Source of the DNA: Caldithrix sp964468415
GTDB lineage: Bacteria > Calditrichota > Calditrichia > Calditrichales > Calditrichaceae
NCBI GenBank assembly: GCA_964468415.1
Contig: CAYXUS010000290.1
Coordinates: 1 to 25,247, forward strand
DNA length: 25,247 nucleotides
Reading direction: 5' to 3'
Part shown: positions 1-7,152 of the stretch, in pieces
Position numbering within the stretch: the first letter of the stretch is position 1
Layout: every line of letters begins with the position of its first letter
Program-made: the position numbers and the translations under genes
The notes under the pieces: generated by a model
What the model saw: only the letters and a program-made list of their open reading frames with translations
Database searches by the model: none
What the model was told of the DNA's origin: nothing

Positions 1-260
1 ACCCCGCCGGCATTGGTAATTAACCGCACCTTCTTGTCCACGAGGTCGGGCAGCAAAACTTCCATCAAACGAATAAAATCCTTGGCGTAGCCCAAATTCG
101 GATCGCGGGATTTCTGCTTTTGCATGATGGACATGGTAACTTCTGCCAGATAGTCCATGACCAGATAATCGATCGGGCCTTCGCGTACCTGATCAATCGG
201 TGCGTCGAAACGATCTCCCCAGTACCCCTGCCCACTGGCAATACGAATTATGTCTTTCAT
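1..260 (-). CDS. AtuA-family (DUF1446) protein, 5' end only
   Basis: The gene runs off the left edge, so only the N-terminal 86 residues are visible. They begin MKDIIRIASGQGYWGDR and continue with DAPIDQVREGPIDYLVMDYL and ...LITNAGG. This is the characteristic start of the acyclic terpene utilisation AtuA / DUF1446 family, which often has the 'GxGxWGDRxDAP' and 'DYLxxDYLAE' blocks. Family members are found in acyclic terpene/leucine-type catabolism and in poorly characterised acyl-CoA operons; the exact reaction is not established here. The ATG at 258-260 is preceded by a strong AGGGGGAG Shine-Dalgarno sequence about 7 bases upstream, which fixes the start. It is divergent from the SDR gene at 469. 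No function beyond family membership can be claimed from a fragment. Confidence 0.85.
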   Translation of the reverse strand, partial: MKDIIRIASGQGYWGDRFDAPIDQVREGPIDYLVMDYLAEVTMSIMQKQKSRDPNLGYAKDFIRLMEVLLPDLVDKKVRLITNAGG

Positions 261-468
261 TAATGAACTCCCCCTTTGTTTGCGCTATCGGTTCGTGCCT
301 GAAATATGGCGCTTTCCTTTTCGAATTGTTGGAAGACGGCTTTGCATTTCACTCGAATTTGTGTATTTTCCCTCCCGGAAAACAAAATAAGTTAAAACGG
401 ATTAAAATTAAAACCAAATGTGTTCTGTCTTGTAGATCACAGAAGTCGCAAAATTTTGGGAGGCATTG
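261..468. other. Divergent intergenic region between AtuA-family gene and SDR gene
   Basis: These 208 bases separate two divergently transcribed genes and must hold both promoters. The right half (about 375-420) is very A/T rich. I see the two ribosome-binding sites at its edges (AGGGGGAG on the minus strand, GGGAGG at 458-463 on the plus strand) but no convincing -35/-10 pair on either strand. Confidence 0.5.
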
Positions 469-1257
469 ATGGATTTAGGACTGCACGGTAAAAAAGCCAT
501 TGTTCTGGCTGCCAGTAAAGGATTGGGACGGGCGGCTGCAGAAGCATTGGCCGCCGAAGGCTGCGCGCTGGCGCTTTGCGCCCGCACTCCGGAGACTTTG
601 CAACAAACCGCCGAGACCATTCGCCGCAAATACAAGGTACCCGTTTGGAGCCAGGCGCTCGACTTACACGACGCCCCCGCATTAAACGCATTTTTGGCAA
701 TGGCCATCAAAACGCTGAACGGGGCAGACATTCTGGTTACCAATGCCGGAGGGCCTCCGGTAAAAACGTTTGAAGAAAGCAGCGAAGAAGAATGGCAGTT
801 CTGGTTTAACCTCACTTTCATGACGGTCGTGCGCAGCATTAAAGCCGTTTTGCCCGTCATGAAAAGTCAAAAGTACGGCCGCCTTATCAACATTACGTCC
901 ATTTCGGTCAAGGCGCCGGTGGAACGGCTCATCTACTCCAACGCTTTGCGTCTGGCGGTGGTTGGGCTGGCCAAATCGCTGGCGAACGAACTGGGCCCCT
1001 TTGGTATCACCGTCAACAATGTGGCCCCGGGCTACCACCTGACCGACGGGCTGGAACGCATCATCCGTAAACGGGTAGAAGGCGGCGAAGCACGTGATGA
1101 AATTTTACGGCAATGGGAGCAAAAAATTCCGCTTAAACGCATCGGGCAACCGGACGATTTGGCCGGATTGATCACTTTTTTGGCCTCGGAAAAGGCTTCG
1201 TACATTACCGGCGCTACCATTCAGGTGGACGGTGGCTTGTACCCCGGAACGTTGTAG
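469..1257 (+). CDS. Short-chain dehydrogenase/reductase, FabG-like with degenerate active site
   Basis: A 262-residue classical SDR fold protein of the size of 3-oxoacyl-ACP reductases (FabG). The nucleotide-binding loop reads AASKGLGRA at residues 14-22, where TGxxxGxG is usual, followed by the NAG motif at 92-94 (TNAGGPP). Ser144 and Tyr156 are in the positions of the catalytic Ser and Tyr. The usual YxxxK lysine is missing: the segment is YSNALRLAVVGLAKSL, with Leu at +4 and Arg at +5. The C-terminal ITGATIQVDGGLYPG block is typical. This pattern matches the 'BKR-like' SDR subgroup known to lack a perfect cofactor motif and tetrad. ATG 469 is chosen over TTG 466 because GGGAGG at 458-463 is 5 bases from the ATG. 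It is probably a reductase/dehydrogenase of unknown substrate, with a terminator just downstream. Confidence 0.85.
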   Translation: MDLGLHGKKAIVLAASKGLGRAAAEALAAEGCALALCARTPETLQQTAETIRRKYKVPVWSQALDLHDAPALNAFLAMAIKTLNGADILVTNAGGPPVKTFEESSEEEWQFWFNLTFMTVVRSIKAVLPVMKSQKYGRLINITSISVKAPVERLIYSNALRLAVVGLAKSLANELGPFGITVNNVAPGYHLTDGLERIIRKRVEGGEARDEILRQWEQKIPLKRIGQPDDLAGLITFLASEKASYITGATIQVDGGLYPGTL

Positions 1258-1291
1258 CTACCCTGCCCCCCGTCGGATGCCCGGCACCAAC

Positions 1292-1322
1292 AAAAAAGCC
1301 CGGGCATTCCGGGCTATTCTTT
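1292..1322. terminator. Bidirectional intrinsic terminator
   Basis: AGCCCGG (1297-1303) and CCGGGCT (1309-1315) form a perfect 7-bp GC-rich stem around loop GCATT. It is flanked by six A's on the left and TATTCTTT on the right. It lies between the convergent SDR gene (ends 1257) and the ACT-domain gene (ends 1341), so it can serve both. Confidence 0.85.
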
Positions 1323-1340
1323 ACAAATTTTACCACGGCA

Positions 1341-1808
1341 TTAGGGCAGTTCAAATGTTTCCATCAACGCACGGCGCGCAATATCGTGCTGGCGAATATC
1401 AATAATTGCCGAGATAGTGGAAATGCTGCTGGACAGCCCCAAAATATTTACTCCGGCCTTGCCCAATGCGGCACAAAAATGCGCGGCAATGGCCGGTTTC
1501 TCCCGGAAATGCGGGCCGTACACTCCTAAAATGCACACATATTCACACTTGCGAATTTTCGCAATATGTTCTTCGATCTCCCGTTTGATAATTTCATCCA
1601 CTTTGGGCGCCACTTCCGAATCCACGCAAAAAATCATCACGGCCGAATCTTGCTTACAGCCCCCTTCGGTAATGTATTCCAGATTTATGCCTTCTTTGGC
1701 CAATAAACTTAACACCTCCGCCGCAGCGCCGGGTCGATCTTTTAAAGAAGTAATGCCGTACATGGTCAAATTTTGCTGGTCGACAATTCCCCCGATTTTA
1801 ATTTTCAT
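1341..1808 (-). CDS. Stand-alone tandem ACT-domain protein, aspartokinase regulatory-domain type
   Basis: A 155-residue protein made of two ACT domains. The first spans about residues 12-75 (YGITSLKDRPGAAAEVLSLL) and the second about 85-155 (CILGVYGPHFREKPAIAAHF, then SSSISTISAIID). The LKDRPG and SSISTISAIID blocks resemble the C-terminal allosteric half of aspartate kinases, where they bind Lys or Thr. There is no kinase domain here or in the adjacent frame, so it is a free regulatory domain, not a broken lysC. The start at ATG 1808 has GGAG 7 bases upstream; GTG 1811 is possible. It overlaps the end of the upstream histidine kinase gene by 11 bases, so translation is probably coupled. The ligand is unknown. 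Confidence 0.85.
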   Translation of the reverse strand: MKIKIGGIVDQQNLTMYGITSLKDRPGAAAEVLSLLAKEGINLEYITEGGCKQDSAVMIFCVDSEVAPKVDEIIKREIEEHIAKIRKCEYVCILGVYGPHFREKPAIAAHFCAALGKAGVNILGLSSSISTISAIIDIRQHDIARRALMETFELP

Positions 1809-3186
1809 CACGCATCTCCGTTTGATTTTTTGGTTTTTCTTCGCCCAGAGGCAATTCGACGATAAAAGTCGTTCCTTTATTTAATTGAGAATGAACCCGA
1901 ATTTTACCCTGATACCTTTCCACCAGTTGTTTTACCAGGCTCAATCCCAGACCGGTGCCAAAGTTAACCATTTTTTTGGCATTTTGCGAACGAAAAAATT
2001 CATCGAAAATCTTCGGTAACTCGTCTTCCGCAATGCCAATTCCCGTGTCTTTCACTTCCAGAACAAACTTACCCTCCTGCGCCCGCACACGCACCCAAAC
2101 CTTGCCGTGCTCGGGTGTGTAGCGAATGGCATTATTAATCAAATTGCGCAGAATGCGCTCCAGATCGACCTTGCGAATGGGAATGTGCATCGGCCGGGAG
2201 GGTTTTTCGATGATCAGCTCGATGTGTTTTGCCTCGGCCAACACCTTTTCCTGAACCACAATTTCATCCAGAACTTTAACCGGATCTATCAATTCGATTT
2301 CTGTCTCGTCGATCATCTCGCCCGATTGGGACAATTCAAGTAAATCTTTAATGATGGCCAGCATTTGTTCCGCCCGCGAAGATGAACGCTGTAACAGACT
2401 AACCGCAACCGGCTCCATTTTGTCTCCGAACGAGCCCAGCACCGAATCGATAGACGTTTTTACGGCCACTAATGGTGACTTCAACTCATGCGAAGCAAAA
2501 CGAAAAAAATTCATCTTCTGCTCGTGCACTTTGCGCAGTTTTTTATTCTGCAAATCGATCACCTGTTTGCTTTTGCGATAAATTTGCATGAAGGTCATGC
2601 AAATGTAGGTGGTCACGTAAACCGTAATGGCAAACACGGCCAGGGTCAATTCGATGGCTTCACGATCGACGTACAATTTGGTATTAAACAGGGTGTAATG
2701 GGGTAAAATGCCGGCATATTCCAGATAAATCAACAAAAAGAAAAGGAAAACCACCAGAGTGGAAAAGACAAACGGGAGCTTTTTGGGAAAAACAATGCTG
2801 CTTAATACTACATGGAACAAATAAAAGAAATAAATGGGATTTTCGATGCCCCCCGAAAAATGCAGCAATAACGAAAGAAAGAACAGATCGACGATGATTT
2901 GCAAACTCAGTAGCGTGATTTCCATAAAAAAAGTAACCTGACGAAGCACCCGCTGCAAAACGAACCAGAACAAATTAATTCCCAAAAGGACGAACAGGGT
3001 AAGCCAGATTTTTACATAGGGAAGCTCGAACTCAAAACCGTATTTGGCGAGGAGGGTAGCCAAAAAATAGCCGGCAACCGCCAGCCAGCGTAATTGCACC
3101 GACCAGCCCAGACGATCCTGCAAAATATTCGTATCAAGAAAGGGGAACAATTCGCCAATTGCCGGGAAACGAAAGTTTACTTCCAT
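1798..3186 (-). CDS. Membrane sensor histidine kinase with RegB-like GGxxNP motif
   Basis: A 462-residue kinase. About six hydrophobic segments occupy residues 30-200. Between two of them is SGGIENPIYFFYLFHVV (111-127), resembling the GGxxNPF motif of RegB/PrrB redox kinases, where it contributes to quinone binding. The cytoplasmic part has the H-box FRFASHELKSPL (phospho-acceptor His233), the N-box LRNLINNAIRYTPEHG (346-361), G1 DTGIGIAEDELPKIFDEFFR (380-399) and G2 GTGLGLSLVK (410-419). It therefore looks catalytically complete. RegB's redox cysteine near the H-box is absent. ATG 3186 is preceded by AAGGGA. The gene lies just past the terminator of the hydrogenase operon and is coupled to the ACT gene. 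Its partner regulator is not encoded beside it, although a single-domain response regulator ends at 3384. Confidence 0.9.
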   Translation of the reverse strand: MEVNFRFPAIGELFPFLDTNILQDRLGWSVQLRWLAVAGYFLATLLAKYGFEFELPYVKIWLTLFVLLGINLFWFVLQRVLRQVTFFMEITLLSLQIIVDLFFLSLLLHFSGGIENPIYFFYLFHVVLSSIVFPKKLPFVFSTLVVFLFFLLIYLEYAGILPHYTLFNTKLYVDREAIELTLAVFAITVYVTTYICMTFMQIYRKSKQVIDLQNKKLRKVHEQKMNFFRFASHELKSPLVAVKTSIDSVLGSFGDKMEPVAVSLLQRSSSRAEQMLAIIKDLLELSQSGEMIDETEIELIDPVKVLDEIVVQEKVLAEAKHIELIIEKPSRPMHIPIRKVDLERILRNLINNAIRYTPEHGKVWVRVRAQEGKFVLEVKDTGIGIAEDELPKIFDEFFRSQNAKKMVNFGTGLGLSLVKQLVERYQGKIRVHSQLNKGTTFIVELPLGEEKPKNQTEMRDEN

Positions 3187-3318
3187 GACATTCCCTTAAA
3201 AATGGTTCAAGAAAGAATATATGAAAAATTTCCCATAAGATAAATTTTTTTCGAGAAACTTATCGCGTGTTTGATCCCTTTTGCCGGGCCGGAGAGCTGT
3301 TTGTATTTGCCCGAAAAG

Positions 3319-3356
3319 TAAAAAGGTGCCGTTTTCATTGCTGAACCCGGCACCTC
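3319..3356 (-). terminator. Intrinsic terminator of the hydrogenase operon
   Basis: The perfect 8-bp stem AGGTGCCG (3324-3331) / CGGCACCT (3348-3355) encloses a 16-base loop. Read on the minus strand it is followed directly by TTTTTAC. It sits 28 bases past the stop of the response regulator, the last gene of the hyd operon. Confidence 0.8.
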
Positions 3357-3383
3357 ATCTATGTGTGATTTATGGGGGAAACG

Positions 3384-3770
3384 CTACATTCCCAGATTCA
3401 CTTTAATGGTTTCGATGAGCTTTTGCGGATCGACCGGCTTTTCCAAAAATTCATCCACCGGCAAAAAGTCCTCATCCTTTTCCTTGTTAAAGGTAAATCC
3501 GGTCTCCTGCCCTACGGCCGTAAGCATAATAATCGGGATGTTTTTCAGGGCGTCATCCTGACGCATCTGATAGGCAACGTGAAAGCCTTCGTCCTGTGTG
3601 CCCATCATAACATCCAGCAGGATGAGATCGGGATGTTGAGAACGGGCCATTTCCAGGCCTTTTGAGCCATCTTGAGCATCGATCACCTCGAAGCCCGCGG
3701 TTTCCAAAGTCAAGCGCATGGCCTCGACCAAATCGATATCATCATCAATAATCAAAATTTTCTTAGGCAT
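3384..3770 (-). CDS. Single-domain (CheY-like) response regulator
   Basis: A 128-residue stand-alone receiver domain without an output domain. Its elements are the acidic pocket IIDDD (D9-D11), phospho-acceptor Asp53 in LILLDVMM, the switch Thr84 in IIMLTAVG and the conserved Lys111-Pro112 in FLEKPVDP. The insert TFNKEKDEDFLPVDE between beta-4 and the Lys loop is longer than in CheY. The gene overlaps the upstream maturation protease gene by 8 bases, and an AAAGGAG lies about 10 bases before ATG 3770. It is therefore the last cistron of the hydrogenase operon. It could relay signals by protein contact or phosphotransfer; the nearby histidine kinase is one candidate donor. The family call is secure; the role is inferred. 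Confidence 0.92.
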   Translation of the reverse strand: MPKKILIIDDDIDLVEAMRLTLETAGFEVIDAQDGSKGLEMARSQHPDLILLDVMMGTQDEGFHVAYQMRQDDALKNIPIIMLTAVGQETGFTFNKEKDEDFLPVDEFLEKPVDPQKLIETIKVNLGM

Positions 3771-4218
3771 ATTTTTCGCTCTCCTTTATTATCAATTCCA
3801 AAATTTTCGGAATAGCTTTTCGTACCGGTTCTGACAATTCTTCGTTAAATTCCACACGTACCGGCTGCACCCCTATTAAAAGCGTCGGTGCAACCCGCCC
3901 TACCGCTTGTGCCATAGCCCACACTTCGGCCAGGCTAAAACCATGCAAAGAAATCGCTTCGTCGGCCCACCTGAGTGTTTTTTCGTTAAGTGCGAACGTT
4001 CTTACCGTGCCCGGCGCTTCGCGCATCTCTGCGCAATCTACCACCACGTTGGGCCGGGGGCCGTTCAAATATTCGAGCAGCGTAAACGCATCGGAACCGG
4101 CATCGATCAGACGCATTTTGTCCTTTGCATGGGGAATTTTTTCCAGCTCTTGCAGTACAACCGGCCCGATGGCATCGTCTCCCCGTAATGTGTTGCCCAA
4201 AGCGATTACGTTAATCAT
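3763..4218 (-). CDS. [NiFe] hydrogenase maturation protease
   Basis: A 151-residue endopeptidase of the HybD/HycI/HoxW family, which removes the C-terminal tail of the hydrogenase large subunit after nickel insertion. It opens with MINVIALGNTLRGDDAIGP, the family's GNxLxxDDxxG signature. Asp15, Asp61 (VVVDCAEM) and His92 (SLHGF) line up with the nickel-binding Glu16/Asp62/His93 of E. coli HybD. The expected substrate is the adjacent HydA, which carries a tail of 8 residues after its last metal-binding motif. The gene begins 5 bases after the hydA stop and overlaps the response-regulator gene by 8 bases. Confidence 0.93.
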   Translation of the reverse strand: MINVIALGNTLRGDDAIGPVVLQELEKIPHAKDKMRLIDAGSDAFTLLEYLNGPRPNVVVDCAEMREAPGTVRTFALNEKTLRWADEAISLHGFSLAEVWAMAQAVGRVAPTLLIGVQPVRVEFNEELSEPVRKAIPKILELIIKESEKYA

Positions 4219-4223
4219 GGCCT

Positions 4224-5528
4224 TTACTCTTCAAATTGCACATCCAGCATGTGAACCGAACACGAAATGCACGGATCGTAGGCCCGCACCAGCATTTCCA
4301 GCTTTTTGGTAATTTCCTTTTTGGGCTCATTAATAATTTCCGGCACAAGTTTGCGCATGTCTTCGTCGATGTTCGCCAGGTTCTGCCCGGTAGGAATGAT
4401 GCAATTCGCCTTTTCGATTTGGCCCTTGCGGTTGTAGGTGTAATCATGGAATAAAATGCCGCGCGGCACCTCGGTAGAAGCAATACCGCGTCCGTAACGG
4501 GTCGGTTCCTGATTGGGTTTTTCATCCTTAATGCCGCGATCCAGCAATTCGTTAATCAAATCGATGCTGTCTTCGATGCAATGAACCACTTCCACCATTT
4601 GCGCCACGGTGTTCATGTAGGGATTGTAATTGGGAGCTTCCAGTCCCAACTTTGCCGCCACTTCTTTTGCTTTGGGCTTTAACAGTTTGTGGCTATTATT
4701 GAAGCGTGCCAGCGCACCCACCATGTACGAACTGCGGTTGAATTTTGTGTGTTTACTGGTGGAATGGGGAACCACAAACTCATTGGTCACATTCAAATAA
4801 TCTTCCACCGGGAAAAGCCCGGCATCGGAAGAACAAATCACCCCATCGTACAGAGCGTATTCATTTTCGTTGTACAGGCTGATGTATTCGGTCTCGCGTT
4901 CGAATTTCGGAATTTGATCGGCCAGCGTGGCCAAAACATCGATGGTAAACAGGGCATCCTTCATCCCCTCGCCCTGCAGCTTATCGCGCAGGTAAATCAA
5001 ATCTTTTTCCGAAGGCAATTTGGTAAAGCCCCCGGGAACGATACTAATGGGATGTACGGCGCGTCCGCTAATCAGCTCACCAATTTCATTGGCCAAATGT
5101 TTTAAGCGTAGCGCAGCCAGTACCACATCTTTGTGCGTGTGCACCAGCGGAAAAACCGAACCGACATTCAGAAAATCGGGTGTCGCCAAAAAGAGCGCGT
5201 GGAGCACATTGCTCTGAAAGGTTGCCCCGTGTACCAGAATTTTACGCAGCATTACGGTTTGGTCGCTTACTTCCAGACCCAGCGCCGCCTCTGTAGCTTT
5301 TAAAGAGGTCATTTGATGTCCCAACGAACAAATGCCGCAAATGCGCGAAGTAATAATCGCCGCTTCGTGAAAATTGCGGCCTTTTAACATGGCTTCAAAA
5401 AAGCGCGGCGGCTCCACAATATTCAAATAGGCGCGTTTCAGCACCCCGTTTTTTACGTCAACAACAATGTTCCCATGACCTTCCACACGGGTAATGTGGT
5501 GTACATTTATGGATAAATTCTTGCTCAT
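4224..5528 (-). CDS. hydA: Group 3b [NiFe] hydrogenase large (alpha) subunit
   Basis: The catalytic subunit of a cytoplasmic NAD(P)-linked hydrogenase/sulfhydrogenase; 434 residues, full length. The N-terminal motif is SRICGICSLGH (Cys64, Cys67) and the C-terminal motif DPCISCSVH (Cys420, Cys423, His426). Together they supply the four cysteines that bind the Ni-Fe(CN)2CO centre. The open frame continues for MLDVQFEE after the histidine, which is the expected propeptide removed by the protease encoded next door. RVEGHGN at 14-20 is another family block. I choose ATG 5528, which overlaps the hydD stop as ATGA and has GGGGGA upstream; ATG 5540 would add MGER. The order B-G-D-A is the same as in Pyrococcus furiosus hydrogenase I. 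Confidence 0.95.
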   Translation of the reverse strand: MSKNLSINVHHITRVEGHGNIVVDVKNGVLKRAYLNIVEPPRFFEAMLKGRNFHEAAIITSRICGICSLGHQMTSLKATEAALGLEVSDQTVMLRKILVHGATFQSNVLHALFLATPDFLNVGSVFPLVHTHKDVVLAALRLKHLANEIGELISGRAVHPISIVPGGFTKLPSEKDLIYLRDKLQGEGMKDALFTIDVLATLADQIPKFERETEYISLYNENEYALYDGVICSSDAGLFPVEDYLNVTNEFVVPHSTSKHTKFNRSSYMVGALARFNNSHKLLKPKAKEVAAKLGLEAPNYNPYMNTVAQMVEVVHCIEDSIDLINELLDRGIKDEKPNQEPTRYGRGIASTEVPRGILFHDYTYNRKGQIEKANCIIPTGQNLANIDEDMRKLVPEIINEPKKEITKKLEMLVRAYDPCISCSVHMLDVQFEE

Positions 5529-6298
5529 TCTTTCCCCCATTTAACTTCTGGTTCCAGATCATTGGTATTGAACATTTTCATGCGCTTGAGCGCTTCTTCT
5601 ACGGAAAATCCGTGCCGGGTTAGCATTTCCACGGCTCCGTTCTTGTTAATATTCGATACCGGCCCGCGGCACCCGGTGCAATATTGCCCGTTCGTGGGAC
5701 AAATTGCCTCGCATCCGGCCCGGGTTATTGGGCCCAAACAAAACATGCCTTTATCCAACACGCACTCGTTTTCACGTAACTTACATTCCACACAAACGGC
5801 ATAATCTTTAATTTCCGGCTTGCGCCCCAGCACCAACGATTTAAACACGTGCAAATATTCGGGGGGGCTCATCGGGCAGCCGCGCACTTCGTAATCCACT
5901 TTAACAAAGGCACGCACCGGCAGGGCCGGCATTGAGGGGAACAGGTACTTGTCTTTACCGTAAACGGTTTCCTGCACTTCATCCAGCGGGTAATTGTTCT
6001 TCATGGCGTTGATGCCGCCACTTACCGCACACTGCCCCAATGCCACCAAAATTTTGGAGCGGCGCCGAATGTCGTAAATGCGTTCCACACACGAGGGGGT
6101 TGTAATGCTTCCTTCAATAAAAGCAATATCATATTCGTCGGCTTTATCGTCCATTGCTTCGCGAAATTCCACGATGTCCACCAACTCCAGAATGTCGAGC
6201 AATTCGTTTTCAAAATTCAATTTATTTAACTGGCAACCTTCACAACCGGTAAAATCGAAGAAGGCCACTTTGGGTTTATTCTTTTTCTGGGCGCTCAT
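5525..6298 (-). CDS. hydD: Group 3b [NiFe] hydrogenase small (delta) subunit
   Basis: A 257-residue electron-transfer subunit that pairs with HydA. The proximal [4Fe-4S] ligands are GCEGC (Cys19, Cys22), GQCAVSGG (Cys90) and RGCP (Cys141). Eight further cysteines (169, 172, 179, 187, 196, 200, 207, 210) are enough for the medial and distal clusters. No twin-arginine signal is present, so the enzyme is cytoplasmic, as is usual for group 3. ATG 6298 overlaps the hydG stop by 4 bases (ATGA), and its own stop overlaps hydA in the same way, indicating tight translational coupling for stoichiometric assembly. Confidence 0.95.
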   Translation of the reverse strand: MSAQKKNKPKVAFFDFTGCEGCQLNKLNFENELLDILELVDIVEFREAMDDKADEYDIAFIEGSITTPSCVERIYDIRRRSKILVALGQCAVSGGINAMKNNYPLDEVQETVYGKDKYLFPSMPALPVRAFVKVDYEVRGCPMSPPEYLHVFKSLVLGRKPEIKDYAVCVECKLRENECVLDKGMFCLGPITRAGCEAICPTNGQYCTGCRGPVSNINKNGAVEMLTRHGFSVEEALKRMKMFNTNDLEPEVKWGKE

Positions 6299-7134
6299 AT
6301 CGCTTCCTCCAGTTCTTTAATGCGCAAATAGGAATACACCGGCCCTTCCTGGCACACGTAAGAGTCATTAATCTGGCAATGGCCGCATTTTCCCACCCCG
6401 CACTTCATGCGGCGCTCTAACGACATGTAAATATTGGCATCGGGCAGGCGTTTGGCTTTTAGAGCCATTAAAACGAATTTGTACATGACAGGTGGTCCTA
6501 CAATCGTTGCGATGGTATTTTCCAGATCTAATTGCAAAGGAGGGATCAGTGTGGTAATAACGCCCACATTTCCTTTCCAATGCTCATCGGGCCGGTCGAC
6601 GGTCATGTGCAATTCTACGTCGGCCATTTTTTTCCAGGTTTCAATTTCGGCCGGATACAAAATTTCTGCGGGATTTTTGGCGCCGTACAAAATGATCAAA
6701 CGATTAAAATCGTTCCGCCTGTCCATCGCGTATTCGATTAACGACTTTAACGGCGCCAGGCCGATTCCACCGGCAATAAACAGCATGTCTTTGCCTCTGA
6801 ATTTTTCCACATCGAACCCATGCCCAAACGGCCCGCGAATGCCAATTTGACTTCCCGCAGTCAACTGGTGCATTTTCTCGGTCAGGCGGCCAGTGCGGCG
6901 AACGGTTAACTCGAATCCCGGTTTACGCGTTGGCGAAGAGCTAACGGAAATGGGCGCTTCGCCAAACCCAAAAATGGACACTTCGACAAACTGACCGGGC
7001 TGATGGTTCAGTTCCTGCCCGTTGGGCAAGGTAATATGAAAACGTTTTTCACTGAATGTCAGTTGCTCCACCTCGTCGATGGTCGCAATTATCGGTGTGT
7101 ACAAATCTTCTTTTTTTGCTGCAATACTTCCCAT
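6295..7134 (-). CDS. hydG: Group 3b hydrogenase gamma subunit: FAD/NAD(P)-binding oxidoreductase
   Basis: A 279-residue ferredoxin-NADP reductase-type module that moves electrons between the hydrogenase and NAD(P)H. The FAD barrel has PGQFVEVSIFGFGEAPISVS (47-66). The nucleotide-binding site is AGGIGLAPLKSL (121-132), followed by ILYGAKNPAEILY. The C-terminus carries a [2Fe-2S] site, CGVGKCGHC with a later CQEGP (Cys245, 250, 253, 261), as in dihydroorotate dehydrogenase electron-transfer subunits (PyrK) and archaeal HydG. The flavin motif is PISVS where RxYS is common. ATG 7134 is chosen: AAGGA lies 8 bases upstream, whereas GTG 7140 leaves only 2 bases. It starts 18 bases after hydB. Confidence 0.93.
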   Translation of the reverse strand: MGSIAAKKEDLYTPIIATIDEVEQLTFSEKRFHITLPNGQELNHQPGQFVEVSIFGFGEAPISVSSSPTRKPGFELTVRRTGRLTEKMHQLTAGSQIGIRGPFGHGFDVEKFRGKDMLFIAGGIGLAPLKSLIEYAMDRRNDFNRLIILYGAKNPAEILYPAEIETWKKMADVELHMTVDRPDEHWKGNVGVITTLIPPLQLDLENTIATIVGPPVMYKFVLMALKAKRLPDANIYMSLERRMKCGVGKCGHCQINDSYVCQEGPVYSYLRIKELEEAI

Positions 7135-7152
7135 ACTCACAATCCTTTTTGT

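Noticed and set aside
408..860. 150-codon minus-strand frame over the start of the SDR gene
   Set aside because: It overlaps conserved SDR sequence and has no plausible start signal; it also runs through the SDR ribosome-binding site.
1341..1808. ACT-domain gene as a truncated aspartokinase (lysC) pseudogene
   Set aside because: It has its own start and Shine-Dalgarno site, two complete ACT domains and no kinase remnants upstream, where an intact histidine kinase gene ends instead.
3224..3265. GATAA/TTATC inverted repeat upstream of the histidine kinase gene
   Set aside because: Five-base arms in A/T-rich sequence are expected by chance.
4689..5105. 138-codon open frame antisense to hydA
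   Set aside because: It lies fully inside the conserved large-subunit gene, with no ribosome-binding site or family resemblance.
6434..6850. 138-codon open frame antisense to hydG
   Set aside because: It is a mirror of the strongly conserved FAD/NAD-binding gene and has no independent coding evidence.
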